Source of the DNA: Osmia lignaria lignaria
Taxonomy: Eukaryota > Arthropoda > Insecta > Hymenoptera > Megachilidae
NCBI RefSeq assembly: GCF_051020975.1
Contig: NC_135032.1
Coordinates: 11,966,001 to 12,030,000 of the forward strand
DNA length: 64,000 nt
Reading direction: 5' to 3'
The position numbers were made by a program, and so were the translations under genes. The notes below the pieces were generated by a model. It worked only from the letters and a program-made list of their open reading frames with translations. It ran no database searches and was not told the DNA's origin. Shown piece after piece: positions 25,863-38,800 of this stretch (the first letter of the stretch is position 1; every line of letters starts with the position of its first letter).

Positions 25863-28816
25863 ATGGAAGAAGATCCAGAGAACAAGCATCCGAATAATGT
25901 TCTTCTGTTTCGGCTGGCTATTGCAAATATTTTTAAACACATTGCGGAATCTGTGAGGTGAGTAATGCTATCAATTGAGTAACATAGTCTCTGATAAACA
26001 TTGTGGAATATATGGAAATACCATTTGTCATAATCCATATACAATATACTCTTATCAATGTAGTTGTCAGGACCAAATTTTTAGAGGTTATAAAATGTAT
26101 CGCATGTGACAAAGTTGCTCGCGGTTTTTTTATATTACCAAACGCATGCGCATTAAATTAATGTGCCAGGTAAATTTTGAAATTTGTATAGATTAATACA
26201 TTTAAAGAGCATGATACAGGGTTCATATCTGTAAAGACCTTAGACCAAACAGTAATCAGAAACTGGAAGTTAAGATCTAGTAAACAGACGCCATATATAA
26301 ATAAAGCCTGTTTTGCTCGTTGAATAATTCACACGGCCAAGATGCTGCTAAATTTCAGGTTATGCTTGCGTACGTTCGCACCATAACAGTACTACCAACA
26401 GTAAGTGTGTCAAGTATGAGTCGCGGTCAAGAATACCGCTTTAATTAAGAAAGCCCGAGGGGTAGCGGGAATATGCCGATACCCACCGGTTACAGCCTTC
26501 GAACGTGTTGTAAATACATTTTAGAGGTCCCGATGTTTCGGGTGTATCGACAGCAAACTGCTGGCAAGGTAGAGTGGAAGGGATCGGGTCGCCAACGACC
26601 CAAACCGACAACGATGTTACTCGATGTCATTGGCCTTTGTGACTCGTATGTTAATCCGTCCTATGTTCACGTGTCCCGAGCAATTGGCTCCTATTGCTTG
26701 ACACGGCTTGGCAAGTTCCTATTTAGTAGCCGAATCCTCGAAATCGGTCCCTGCTTTAGCTTCCGTTTCCCAGAAACCTGCCACTCTTTGAAACCCAACA
26801 CACCAGTTGACCTTCGAAGAATTCCACGAAGTGTTCGAGGAAACAAAGGGCCCCTGGTGCGGTCACCGTCGTTCGGGCTCCATCATTCGTGCGGTGCGTG
26901 TCACGGGGATCGTGCGTGGCTCTGCTCGTCCGTTATATTCTCACTTAGAATAATTCAGTGACTAACGCGCGTCCCACGAGGAACGTTCTTGTGTCGTCTA
27001 TCCTCTGTTTTAAATCTGCATACGCGTTCAACGATCATGAGACTTTTTCTTGTTACGAGACCGGTAAATGTACGGTAACATATATTTATTTTCCGATGAT
27101 CTCATCTAAGTGGGAGTTAACGTAACAATGTTTCGTTTTATGTTCTCGCAGTAGATCGCGAGGAGATCCAGGATGCACAACGCGGAAGGAAAACGGGATA
27201 CGGAAGACGGAAAAAGCGTATTCAACTAGGTCTGGACTAATGCAAATATGTAGCGTTGATATCAAATTGCACCAGTCCCGGCCTGATTGAGTACGCGTGA
27301 AACAACGGAAGAAGAATCGAAGGTGTGGTCGTTCGTCTTGGTTAATTTCATCTGCTTCCCATGGGAAATACAATGTGTTATATATACTCAGTACATTAAT
27401 CTAGATTATTGTATCGATGATCAAAGAGCAATTATACAGCTTTCTTTTTGTTTATTAGAACGATTCTGTTTAAATCCTATAAAAAAGGTAGTACAGTTAT
27501 TTCTTGATCACCCAATACAATTGTTTGATTTTAAACACTCTTGTGTAACACTTCATTCATTCCTTACTCCTGCCAAGCTTTTGTAATCCATATTGTATAA
27601 CTTACTAGGAATCGTAGCGATGTATGCAAACGAATAAAAACTGTCCGCTATAATTGCGAGAAGATTGCCTATACTTATTAGTCATTGATGCGCGAAAAGA
27701 CTTTAGAAGATTGTGTAACGCTATTACGTCCCGCTATTGTACGCTTGTTATAATACTATAAAACTGGATTCGGTTGCCTGGATACTGGTTCTTTCCCCAT
27801 TCAGGTTGTGCCGAGCCCCTTTGTGCACGGTAAACAAAGAAAAATTTGATCCCGCCGATAGAGGCGGCAGAGCCAAAGCGCATGCGCAGCGATTGTTGAA
27901 CGTGCATCATTCGCGGAACAACGTATTTATCTGGCCAGGTGTTGGTAGATTAGGAATGTTTTTCGCTCGAGTTAACGTGCGTGAAATTGAACGCTCGTGC
28001 ACGCATGCTTTCGTTTTACCGTGCATCGATCTCACGGCAATGAAATTGATTATGAAATAATATAGGAAAAGTGAGCGAGATGCTCTCAACGTCAATTGTA
28101 CCCGGGTGTTTCTGCCTCTAAGCGGTCGCAATTATGTTAATTGAGTCACCATTAATAGTCGTAACAGAGGATAATTGACACATTGTAAACACGTCACTAC
28201 CATCTTCATACTCTATGTATTTCAAATCGTTTTACTAATTCCATGTTTTTTTTTTTTTTAGTAACGATGAATTTTCGGAGATTCTTACGATCCTAAAACC
28301 GAAACCGAAAATTTCACGAAAGTTATACAAAGCACTCGTGAAGGAACTTAATGATAATATGACTTCTGATTTGGATGATATATTCAACGATGGTAGTGTA
28401 CAGGAAGGATTAAGTAAAGTTGCGAAACTAGCGGACGCAAATTCTTCGGTTACCGAAGATGCTTGGTAAGTGACGATATTTATCTATGTATACTGAATTA
28501 TTGTTTTGTTAATTATGATTTATAATACGTTTATTATGTTCATTGCAGGAGACCGCCAGGAAATGTATCTTTACATTTAAGATCTTTGGACGCACATAAA
28601 ATTAAAAAACACAGCGAACAGCTCGAGAAACGAGTAATTGAATTGGAAGACGAAAACGCAAATTTAATGGAAAAAATTTCAGCGAAACGATCGAAAATAA
28701 TTGCTATAAATGAGAATATAACACAGTCTTTAAACAAATCACCGATTACAATAAATATGCTGGAAACAAGGCTGGAAAGTTTAAGAAAGAGTTTAACGTT
28801 ATTAAATCGAGAATAG
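25863..28816 (+). CDS. Nnf1: Nnf1/PMF1, MIS12 kinetochore complex subunit
   Basis: Three exons join in phase: 25863-25957, 28262-28465 and 28549-28816, for 188 residues. The pattern matches human PMF1. There is an N-terminal helical segment (LLFRLAIANIFKHIAES), then KLYKALVKELNDNMTSDLDD, then a glycine-containing turn (NDGSVQEGLSKVAKL). The hallmark AWRPPG (residues about 97-102) follows, and a long C-terminal coiled coil runs from about 116 to the end. The length fits the family (about 200). Nnf1 forms one arm of the MIS12 complex, which links CENP-C at the centromere to the NDC80 complex. The start ATG is the first one in an exon ending at a strong donor (AG|gtgagt), and the first intron is 2.3 kb. 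Exon 2 follows a long T-tract acceptor. The gene converges with the small coiled-coil gene downstream. Confidence 0.85.
25958..28261 (+). other. Nnf1 intron 1
   Basis: A 2.3-kb intron. An open frame at 26473-26961 (plus) has no recognisable protein features. A perfect NRF1-type palindrome GCGCATGCGC lies at 27878-27887 and a related CGCATGCGC at 26143-26151. With the GC-richer sequence at about 27780-28060, this may be regulatory or an alternative start region. Nothing else was recognised. Confidence 0.45.
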
Positions 28817-28890
28817 TAATATGGACAAATTGTAAATGTTAAGTACTTTTAAATGAGTTCAACTTCTACAGAGTGATCTTTACTTTGATT

Positions 28891-28899
28891 TTTATTAAA
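28891..28899. terminator. Two-way poly(A) signal shared by Nnf1 and the coiled-coil gene
   Basis: The nine bases TTTATTAAA read as ATTAAA on plus (28894-28899), 78 bp after the Nnf1 stop. They read as AATAAA on minus (28896-28891), 76 bp after the coiled-coil gene stop. A second minus-strand AATAAA overlaps that gene's stop codon at 28971-28976. Confidence 0.5.
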
Positions 28900-28971
28900 T
28901 AATTGTGATATTTTATAAGTTCAAATCGTATTAATATAAACAAGTAATATTAGTGTATTGTGTCATATGAT

Positions 28972-29568
28972 TTATTGCTTAGAAATTTTCGTATTAGTAA
29001 CTCTAGGATCATTGAGGATTGTATTTACTTTTCCTTCCAAATTTGGTGAAATGTGCATATTTTCCACCTGTTTCCTTAACTTTCGTATTAGTGCCGTATT
29101 CTTTTTCTGAAAAAAAAATGATGTAAAACTTTGACCAGTAATAATATTAAAAGAAGAATTAAGTACTTCTTGAATTGTGATCATTTTTCTTATTTCCGTT
29201 AATATCTTGTCATTTTCATCTGCTTTTCTTTTAATTTCTGACAATTCTTCTTTTAAGTTATCTCTTTGTAATGTTAAAGTTTTAATCTTTCGAATAATGT
29301 ATTCTTCATGAGAATCTATCTTTTCTGCGCATTTTATATAATTGCAATGAATCTGGTATAATTCTTTATCGAGATCGTTGTATTTTCTGACAACGTCTTT
29401 TAGTACAAATGTTCCTTTATCTTTTAATTGACTAACATTACACATTTCTATTATTGTATCCTCGCATTTTGATTGGCATTCTAATAATTTTGATTTTACG
29501 TCTTTCATTTGTTCATCTAATTCATAATACTGATATGATTCATTAGTATTTTCATTTTCATAATCCAT
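28972..29568 (-). CDS. Small coiled-coil protein, family not recognised
   Basis: A minus-strand frame starting MDYENENTNESYQ runs to a TAA at 28972. It is strongly helical, with heptads over most of its length (for example KLLECQSKCEDTIIEM, IIRKIKTLTLQRDN, LKEELSEIKRKADEND). It has no membrane segment or signal peptide. A 60-nt intron is likely at 29166-29107: donor gtactt, acceptor after a long T tract, both phase 0. Removing it joins KMITIQE directly to KKNTALIRKLRKQ, keeps the coiled coil unbroken and gives 178 residues; without splicing it would be 198. An in-frame ATG further upstream at 29676 adds 36 residues that look non-conserved and would run through the promoter elements, so I prefer 29568. 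It could be a kinetochore, centrosome or cilium protein; no function is claimed. Confidence 0.7.
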   Translation of the reverse strand: MDYENENTNESYQYYELDEQMKDVKSKLLECQSKCEDTIIEMCNVSQLKDKGTFVLKDVVRKYNDLDKELYQIHCNYIKCAEKIDSHEEYIIRKIKTLTLQRDNLKEELSEIKRKADENDKILTEIRKMITIQEVLNSSFNIITGQSFTSFFFQKKNTALIRKLRKQVENMHISPNLEGKVNTILNDPRVTNTKISKQ

Positions 29569-29759
29569 TTTGTTATTTTCAGTGCACACTTCGAATGGAA
29601 AACCAATATGGCTGCCTGCGCGCCCAGCATTCCCGCGTAAATGAGGCTCGCTCTCCCATTGGCTGGACTCGACCAATCAAGGATGTCCTTTGTGCCGGCT
29701 ACTTCCGGAAAGGTACGGTAGATGGCAAGAGCATTAGCTCAGTCTTCGCTACGCACCTG
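29569..29759. promoter_or_regulatory. Bidirectional promoter of the coiled-coil gene (-) and hnRNP K (+)
   Basis: About 190 bp separate the minus-strand start codon from the presumed first exon of hnRNP K. They contain three CCAAT boxes (29603-29607 plus, 29658-29662 as ATTGG, 29673-29677 plus) and a palindromic ETS site TTCCGGAA (29703-29710). A YY1-like ATGGC motif lies just after each group. No TATA box was seen. This is the usual make-up of a housekeeping, CCAAT/ETS-type divergent promoter. Confidence 0.55.
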
Positions 29760-29854
29760 CTGTACGCCATTGTACTGTGATTGCTGTTAAGTTTCGTGTT
29801 TGTAAGTGAGAATTGGTCCAGTTTACGGTGTTCTGGAGTTCTTCCACGCATTCG
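29760..29854 (+). other. Candidate noncoding first exon of hnRNP K
   Basis: The exon ends at a good donor (TTCG|gtaagt, 29855). A second good donor (TTT|gtaagt) occurs at about 29802, so two exon lengths are possible. The start is approximate. Linking it to the hnRNP K coding exons 30 kb away is an inference from strand, from the absence of any other plus-strand gene between, and from the coding exon being preceded by an acceptor. Confidence 0.4.
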
Positions 29855-32800
29855 GTAAGTTGAAAATCTTATTATATTCTAACACGATTTCGATTCCGTG
29901 CATGTGTTTCGTGTGCATTGCACATTTACGCTGGCAAAGTGGTTTTACTCTGATCCAACGACGTATACATTTTTGGGGGTTAGTTTCTGACCCTCGCGCG
30001 CCGAGTCAGCCCTCTTTCGTGCGCGTGGTCAAGCCGTCTGGCGATAATTTAATTCTTTTTTTGCTAAATTTTCAATACATTTCGACCCGTCTATGATTTA
30101 TTCACAACAAAATCTATTCAAAGGCGACGATCAATCATTGAGGTTATATACATTAAACGTGGTAACGAGTTCGCTGTTTTTCCAGCGGCGACGCTACGCC
30201 GTGAATTTTTCGACGGTCATATCCGATCGGCTAAGTCAATAATTTCAGCCATGCATCCAGGCGTACAGTTTGTCTCTGAGAATTTGTGTATTTTCTGCCA
30301 GCGTTGATACGCGTGCACGCGGTATACGGGTACCGGTTTTATTCGATCAATTTTCTGTGTCGTCCAAACGACACATCGACTGCACGCAATGAAATGGAGC
30401 ATCGATATTTTTACGTTCGTTATCTTGCTCGATAAGAACACATTTACATACCGTTTTAAGTATTAGTCACCCGGTGTGCGTGCGTATAACGGACGATACC
30501 GAACGCGTTTTTATTTGATTTAATATTACTTCAGATATTTTCTATAAATTTTTATCCTGTAATTCGAATCACAATGAAATTTTTTTTCTCGAGTTATCTA
30601 ACTTATTACACGAGGCGATATATATCTAATAAAAAAATGCTCCGCAACAAATGATACAATGGTTCTGCGTATCACGTGTTTACTTGCATAATATTTTTAT
30701 GTTCGTCGTAAAACTATTTCGTATTGTCGTCAGATAATATACGAGTCGCGATTAGCAGCTGGAGGATGCTTTCACAACACGATAAAATGATTCTAGGCTC
30801 ATACGCGTTATGCGATCAATATATTGCGTGTAAACCGTATTACGGAATTAAATCGTTCGTAAGCAGTTTTTGCGACGAAATATACATACTCCCTCTATGA
30901 TTTGAAAGCGATATTATTCAGTAAGGTCGGGTATTAATGTTTTTACGTATTTACAAATGTGACCTTCCCTGGGTATGACGACACGATTAATATCTGTGAC
31001 TCTATAGGAAATCATCTTGATCGAATTTAACTTTAGTTATTAATTTTTCTTACCAATTTTAAATAACAATTAAGCAGGCATGGTTTTAGTAATATAAAAA
31101 ATACTTTTAGCAACTTCTGCTCCGTTTTTAATACTCCCGTGAATAGGTGGCGACATGAAATTTGATAGACTTATCTATTCGCTTGATAGATCACATTCCT
31201 TATTTTATTTGTTCAATGATTACATTTAATTAGATGGATTAAAAATTTCGCAGTATAGATTTTGTAATATTTCCAGAATTGATATAGATGTGAGTATGTA
31301 TACGCCCATAAAGCCGAGCCTCTTCCTTATCGATTTGGAGTAAGATAATATTTTTGAATTGTTCGGAACAATTGTTGAGTATATTTTGTTGGAAATTGAG
31401 TATACTTTAATTAAGATAATTTATCAATTTGCGATGTTCATCTATTCAACAATTTTCTGGAAGCTTACATTTACAAATAACAGAATATTTGAAAATAATT
31501 TTAACCGGGTCAAATCTGACCTTCAGAAATTTTAGGTAAGATCACAGATTTTTTCAAATTTCTTGGAATAGAATTAATCATTTTCTTATTTTAATTAATA
31601 TTCTATTAACGACACTGTGTCTAGTGCTAATTAACGAACAATGATATATTTCCATTAAGTAATTGGTTTAAGTTCTAATAACATCGAGCCATCAGATAGT
31701 TGCAAGTCAATTACGGGATCATTAATTTCCCATAATTATGTTTGTTCATTATCAAACTCTATCCCATGTGTTCATCAGTGAGATTTTCCTTGTCCTTCGT
31801 GTTAATCATTCCACCGTGAACTTCTACTCTATGTATTACTATTTTCCTTGAATCGTTAACCAGTGACTGTCTTAAATAGTCGATTATGTTACTGGATCCC
31901 TCCATTGTGTTATTCAGTTCCATTAGCTGGCACGTGTATCATCAGCTAATTAATTTCGTCTGAATGGTGTTTCATTAATTTCGAATTTATTACCCAGCTA
32001 CAATTCCTTATTGTCGACTGATTTTGCATATTTTCCAAGTTCGTTAAAGCTTGAAACAGCCTCTGTGTTCTAAATTACTGCCTTCTTATAGCATATTCAT
32101 CAATCCCTAGGATTCTAGGGGTTACTATAGCGACGTGTAGTCGAGGGTCGTTCGTGATCAAGAATCTTACGTAATAACTTCTAATTAAACCTCTGCTCCT
32201 AGAGATACCCACCATATAGTGTATAATAGTTCGTTATAACACCTTCGCGAATGAACAAGTTCCTCTGAAGGAACGATCGTAAAAGTTTCACATTCCATCG
32301 TTCAATTTTCATGGATTTCCATTTAAAATGCCATCGATGCATTCAGCACCGTTGTCGAGCTTCTTTGGACCACTTTTCTCTCATCCATTCTTTCATCCGC
32401 AAACATGACCTCCTCGGGGTCAGTCCCATAGCACTCAGACATCATTCATAATTCGACCATCCAGTCGAATCGAACTAGTAACCAGTTCCTAGGGATATGC
32501 AGACCTGTTTAGCGAACTTCAGATCGCAGTTTATTACATGGCTGAAACTAAGCTTGCCATGGGAGCTTTGTCACTTTCGCATTGTAATTTTATTACTCTG
32601 CGACCCTGTGGGTCCTATTCGTTGGCTATGGGTGGTTAGGACGTTAAACATAGCCAGAGCTCGCGATACGGAAGCCTTTGTTATTTTATAGGTCTTTTGT
32701 TCAGTTACTTGTTACAGGTAATTCTAATTTGAATTTCTACAGTCCAGCTATTCAATAGCTATTGGAACTTTGCCACTGTGCAATCTTTTGGGTCCCAACT

Positions 32801-35800
32801 GTCGTTGTACGGTACTCCGGCTTGTACTGACCAGCAATTCCACCGAAATATGTACATTTTGCTATATCCTACAAACCCATAGTTTCTGACCGGGTTCTCT
32901 GAACGGTAGGACGACAGGGGGGGGTGTAAAGCAGCTAGTTTGGGCTAGGTCAAGCCGGGTTAGATCGACTTCAGGTAGAGGGTGCACGCGTGCAGGACGA
33001 CGAGAGGGTGGAATTGGCATGGGAGGCTTGATTTCTCTTCCCCTCCCTCCATCGTGAATGGGTTCGACACAACGGCACAACAAAGCGTTACCAGGGTAAC
33101 TAGTCGTTCGGGGTTGCCATCACAAAACTTACCAACTTGTGACTGCAAACATTAACGCTGGTACACGCGTTTATTGAGAAAGAAAGAGAGGGGCTATTAG
33201 GGAATCGAGTGGGTCGAAAAGAGAGGAATCGAGCGCGTAAGTTCACACGCACACCCGTTCGTCACGCGAGTACGCGTGCTTAGAACACGCAGCCCTGTGT
33301 TCCCGCGCGAAAAACAATGGTAAAGGGTCACCACCACCACCTTTCATTATTTTCGGTGCTACGTTTTATTTTTTAATTCTCGTTTGCCAGATAATGTCTA
33401 TCCGTGAATTATTTTCACGGTTGATCCGGGGGTCGTTGAGATACTAGGAAATCTTGACAGATTGAAATTACCATTTCCTCGCGTGTTTTTGCCGTCTGGT
33501 TACTCGGATAATCACGATGTTTCCCTTTTCCGGAGTCTCGCGTTGCGTTTTGTTTTTCGCGAAACCGCTCTCGTTACTGACCTTGCTCAACGCCGCTATT
33601 ACGCCATCCGCTATATGCTGATGTAATTACAGACAGTACCAGCCTTTTCGTTCGTTCCGACGATTCAAACAGGTATATTTGCCCGTTCAAGATCTCACGC
33701 TGGTAATACAGGAAGGTTGTACGATTGTAAAAGCCTCGGAATCAAGCTCGTCGGGTTTGAAATTAAGATCGTACTCGAACGTTTATCTTTATCGATCACG
33801 GATCATTTCTTTGGGCGGCCGTGAATATTTCTCCGGTTTGATCGCGGTTGGTCGCGAGTTGCTCAAGAAAATTGCGACACCGGCATTCCTCGTCCCTCTG
33901 CCAACGAAGAGTTTCCCTTTTTGAATCTGGCCGCCACCTCTTCCATCGCGACTCGTAGTCCTTGGGAGCCAGCGGCGAAGCACTTTTACAACGATGGAAT
34001 GCAGCGATTGCTGGTGTTCACTGATCTAGCCTCGAAGAATTCCGCTCGCGAATCGCATCAAGCTAGCACGCGCGCGGGACGCCTTACGGTTACGTCGCGA
34101 CAACGCTCGTTAATACCTTCTCTCTTGCAAATTCTGATGCCGAACCGACCTTCCACCGGATTCTCAGCATTCCACATCATGGGAATGGTTCGGTTTTGCT
34201 GGAACCATTTTCCGACCCGACCAACGCACCTGGTCCTTTTTTCCTTCCAGTTTCTTTTTATAGTTACATAATGATTTTCCGTTGATTTCTCGATGAGAAC
34301 GACGTTTAATTTGACGCGGAAAATCTCTGGTTTTCCACGCTGTTTTCACGCGCTCGCACACTTTTGCTACATTAGTCGCTTACTCTCGTTGATGTATATG
34401 GAACGAAAGGGTTAAGGAGGTTCATGAATTTTCTCCAGTCACGACTGCTCAAGATGGTCGTTTACTTTGATGGGTCCTCTACGTGGTACACGATTTTGTC
34501 CGAGATCTTGATGTTGAGTCACGGAGAGCAGCGTGATACCTTACTTGGTAGCGTAGTTATGCAATTTGTTATTACGAAGGCTATGTACAGAGTGATGCAG
34601 TGCCGTGTAAAAACAGAATCTTCGCATGAATCTCCGGTGAAATTTCGAGTGGTAATTTTATAAGAATGAGCAAATTCGCGAAGGTGAAAAGAAAGGGATC
34701 CTTCTCGGTTACAAGGGGACAGGTTTTTTTTTTTTTTTTGCATCGGCCACAAGTAATTAACAGTAATTAGCGGATCAGCACGAGGTTTTTGTGGAAAAGA
34801 CGCAAGAAATTGCGGATGGCCGCAAATTCAACCGGCTCTCCTCGTGCACTTTGTCGACATGCTCCAATTAAAGGCTTCCGACAGTAACGACTGTCTAGTT
34901 ATGTTTACCGAACCGATGAATGGACTGAAAAAGAACGGCCTTCAATGATCAGCACGTGTTCTGCAATGTTTATCGATCCTTGATATGGATTCTGGCCGAT
35001 CAATTATGCGTTTCCAATCGATTCTCGTTGCTCGACTCTAATCAATACGAGAAGGCCTTCGATATTACGCGATCTCGTTTTCCCATTTCAAAACACGAAT
35101 AATTGCGATTTAAATTCATTCTAATCTATGTTAATCTATTTTCAAATTGTTCTGAAGAATTCGGAACGCTTCGGATTTTTTTGTACGATAAATTCCTTGC
35201 TTGTTATTCGCGATTATGAAAGAAACCGTACGAGAACAAGAGGTCAACGCTGTTCGTCTATCAATCTTCTTTTCTCCTTCTCTTCCCACGCGCTAGATAA
35301 GTAGAATAAAAATGACTGGCATAGGTGGAGCAATGCAAATTCATGATGGTTGCATGTAAACTCGTAGAAGAGTACGCGAACACCGTGTTGTCCTTCTGTT
35401 TTTCTTCGGTGCGTGCGTTAAGGACACGTGGGCAGACTTGCAGCGAAAGCGAAAGTTTTCGTGCTCGCTAAAGCGAGAGGATTCGCCGGTTGACAAGGCC
35501 CTCTGCTCACAGGTTCAAGGTCATCAAAGATAAAGAACCGATTGCTAAACGAGGCCAGTTGTAGTTGCCCTTCTCACGTGCTGATGCCACTTTGCACCTG
35601 CGAACGCCGCCCACGCGTCCTCGCGAATGGCCTTTCGAAACGGCTGCGATTCGAATGGATTCACCGCGATTCCCGGGCAGGGGAACGCGAATAAATTCAG
35701 GGTTACATCGGTGTAATGGCATAGAAAAAGAAGGGAAAAGATTCGAACGAATTAGAGACGATTCAAGGGTGTTAGATCTATGATGCACTTCGTGCACCGC

Positions 35801-38800
35801 GCGGATAGTTTAACTATACGCGTTTCCGTCTCATTAATGTTTTTGTCCCTCGAAGTGGTATTCATAGAATTAGACGAGGCGCCGCGACGTCGGTGAGAAT
35901 TTTCGAGCTAAGCTGAATGAAAGTGTTCGATTCATAATGAGTTGGCATCGACCTCATCGCGGTTCCTAGAGCATGGCAGACCCAACGTCTCTTTGAAATG
36001 TTAATTCTAGTCATTACGTATGATCTTGGCACACTGACCACTTTTAGATCCCTCGTGAATGGGGTCCACGAGTCGATTCTCATTTTCATACCCGACCGAC
36101 CGGCAACCGGCTGCTTCCTGTTCTTTTTCGCCAGAAAAGAATTTCCGGTCGCGCTTATTGAAAGAAAAGATTAAATTTACATCGAGTTCTTTGAAGTGTT
36201 TTATGTTCGATAGAAAAGAGAGACGAATTCTAAAGTCAATTTGTCTGGGTACTGCTTTTTTCTCTCTCTTATTATTTGCAAAAGCAGGAGAGAATCGTAG
36301 ATCTAAGAGATTGATCTCGGTTGATTCTGTTCGGGAGCAGCAAGGCGATAACGAAGTTCCTAATTGGAGCAGTTTTTCAACTAATTTACCGGCCAAGCGT
36401 GTACCAACCTGGCTGAGGTCTAGTTTACCGTCGGTTTTTTAGTTGTTCCACGCTTGCAAATAAGTGGTCTGGCCCGACCGTGTCCCCCAACTTTTCAAAT
36501 GAAAATTCTCCCAACGCTTGTTTAAATTTCTCTCCGCGTTTCGCGAATCCCCTCGAAAACAACGGATTAGTCTCGCCAAAGCGTCTGCCAATTAAATGTC
36601 AGGTTTCATAAGAACATAGTTTTCTTTAAAAAGAAAAAAGAAAAACCCACGTTTTCCCATGCAAGATTCCCTGAAACATCGACATATTGCGTACACGCGG
36701 AACACGCGAAAGGATCCACGGATACTTGTACTTATTCCGCGATTTCCATTTAAATGCCAGAGCCAATCGACGGGAATGAGGCCACGGATTCGCATGCGTG
36801 CTCGACGATGCCTCCTGCTCGCAGATTTCATTTCTTTTGCCCTTTTGCCCGACCACGTTGCAATTACACCAAGCTTTTCCCTCCTTTGTTCCGCCGAATG
36901 TATCCTCCTGTATCTTCAACGGAATCCTATTCCTCAACGGTGTTTTATTTTTATTTCTTTTCTTAATCTTCTACTTTTTCAATTCCCTGTGTTTCCCTGC
37001 AGCATCGCGCGCGGTTAGGGTCGGAGGCAAAGGCAAACAGTTACCCTTTCGGTGGCTTTCGAATTTAGGTCGACCGTGTCGCGAAGCGTCCGTCTTTCAA
37101 GCTTCTCCCGTTGCCTCTTTTCGGATCGTCGATCTCACTTGAACGAGCAGCACCGCATCCGAGCCGAAGTATCCTGACTTCGCAGTAATCCCTGCCTCCT
37201 CTGGCTTCGTGTTATCGATCTGACCGCGATACAACAACCCCTTTTTACTTGCAACCCCGTCGATCCATGAATTTCAATTTCCACGCTAGTTTTTTATAAT
37301 TAATGAAATCCTTCCATTTCTTGCTTCTCTTTCACTCGAACCATCCTCTCGATTCTATCAGATTCCATGCTCGTCAAAGTGTTAAAAAACACGGCATAAA
37401 TAATAAGTAAGTCTGATTCAAGGCTCTCCACGTGTTTGTTTCTATCATCTCGGTTCACGATCTCCTTGGCCTCCGGTGATCAATTATATTTATCGTTATC
37501 ATCGTAATTTCGACCCTGGAATCGCATTCTTTCCATCGTCGAAACGTCGATGCGCGAAATCGAGAGGCGGGTTTGATCGGACGAAGGCGAAACCTTGTTA
37601 TCTCTTATTTTTTCCTCGTCTACGACCTTCTTTTCCGTGTAATTAATCGGTGTCGAGGTTTACCAAGACCTTCCTCGCGATTCCCTGTCATTTTTGCAAA
37701 TACTCCCCGGCTGCGATTGCTTGATTAATTGCTGATTAACACGGAGTTATGTTTTCTTCAGCTTCATCGGCTTCGATCGGAGCGTGTAAGAATGTTCGAA
37801 AGAAGAAAAAGTACAGTCAAGACGCAAGGACGATATTGATTTTCTTTTTCTATTTGTTTCGTCGAGTTACCTCGATTCTTAAGGTTCTCTTCTTTTTCTC
37901 ATCGCTTACGGTATTTTTCACAAAATTTCATTACTCTCGGATGAGACGTTCGGTCACGTCGGTTGCTGGTTTCCTGGACTTCCAGTTACCGACGTGCATC
38001 GCGTCCTCGTGTTCGTATTTGGTCAGGATATCGGCCCTTTTCCAGGTACCCGGTATCTTCTCGAACAGGGCGCACGATACCAATGACTGGTCGTGAAAGA
38101 TAGAAGGTTCAGTGAATTATTTAGGATGGCGTGTGCGACTGGTTGCGCTGTCCTCGCAACAGAACCGCCCTTATTCCCTGTCTGTTTGTTACTCGTCTCG
38201 TCTATATAAGGCTTTAATGTTACATCAAACGATCGGTTTCCCTACGATACGGAATCGAACTGACGAGACCCACCTATCGGCTTCTGCTTGTTGCACACTT
38301 TCTGTTAGGTGTATATTTTTAACAGCTGACGGCTATTTTTTCGACATTCCTTCTACCGAATTAATAATATAAAATTTTTGCAAATTTTAGAAGTTGAATG
38401 GCAACGCGCCACACTTGAAAACCTTCTTTAAACATTTTTCCTTCCTTTTTCGTTTGGCTGGCTCTTCCATGATTACAAAACGGTGTATATCTCACTGGTA
38501 AGTCTCGTCTTCACAGTTTCACGGTGTCCCGAGCCACGGAATTTTCTCTTCACCAAGTGCACGAAACGTTTTCTTTACCTTCTGTTTTTCTCCCCCTTTT
38601 TTTTTCCACCGCAACTTCGGAAAGTTACTGAATTTTACAAAGCTCTCTCCTTCGCGAAACAAAAGTACATATCTACGCTCGTTTAAACGAGTTTCGACTT
38701 AACTTTCTATCGTTACCTCATCCACTCGTTTGTTCTTCTTTCCCTTAAAGCATCGACGAAGGTAGCTACTTTATTTTTTACCATAAGTTCCATCCGGTGT

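Noticed and set aside
26473..26961. 162-codon plus-strand frame in Nnf1 intron 1
   Set aside because: No motif or signal; removed by splicing in the Nnf1 model.
29569..29676. Upstream start (ATG at 29676) for the coiled-coil gene
   Set aside because: The extra 36 residues are translated from CCAAT-bearing promoter DNA and do not look protein-like.
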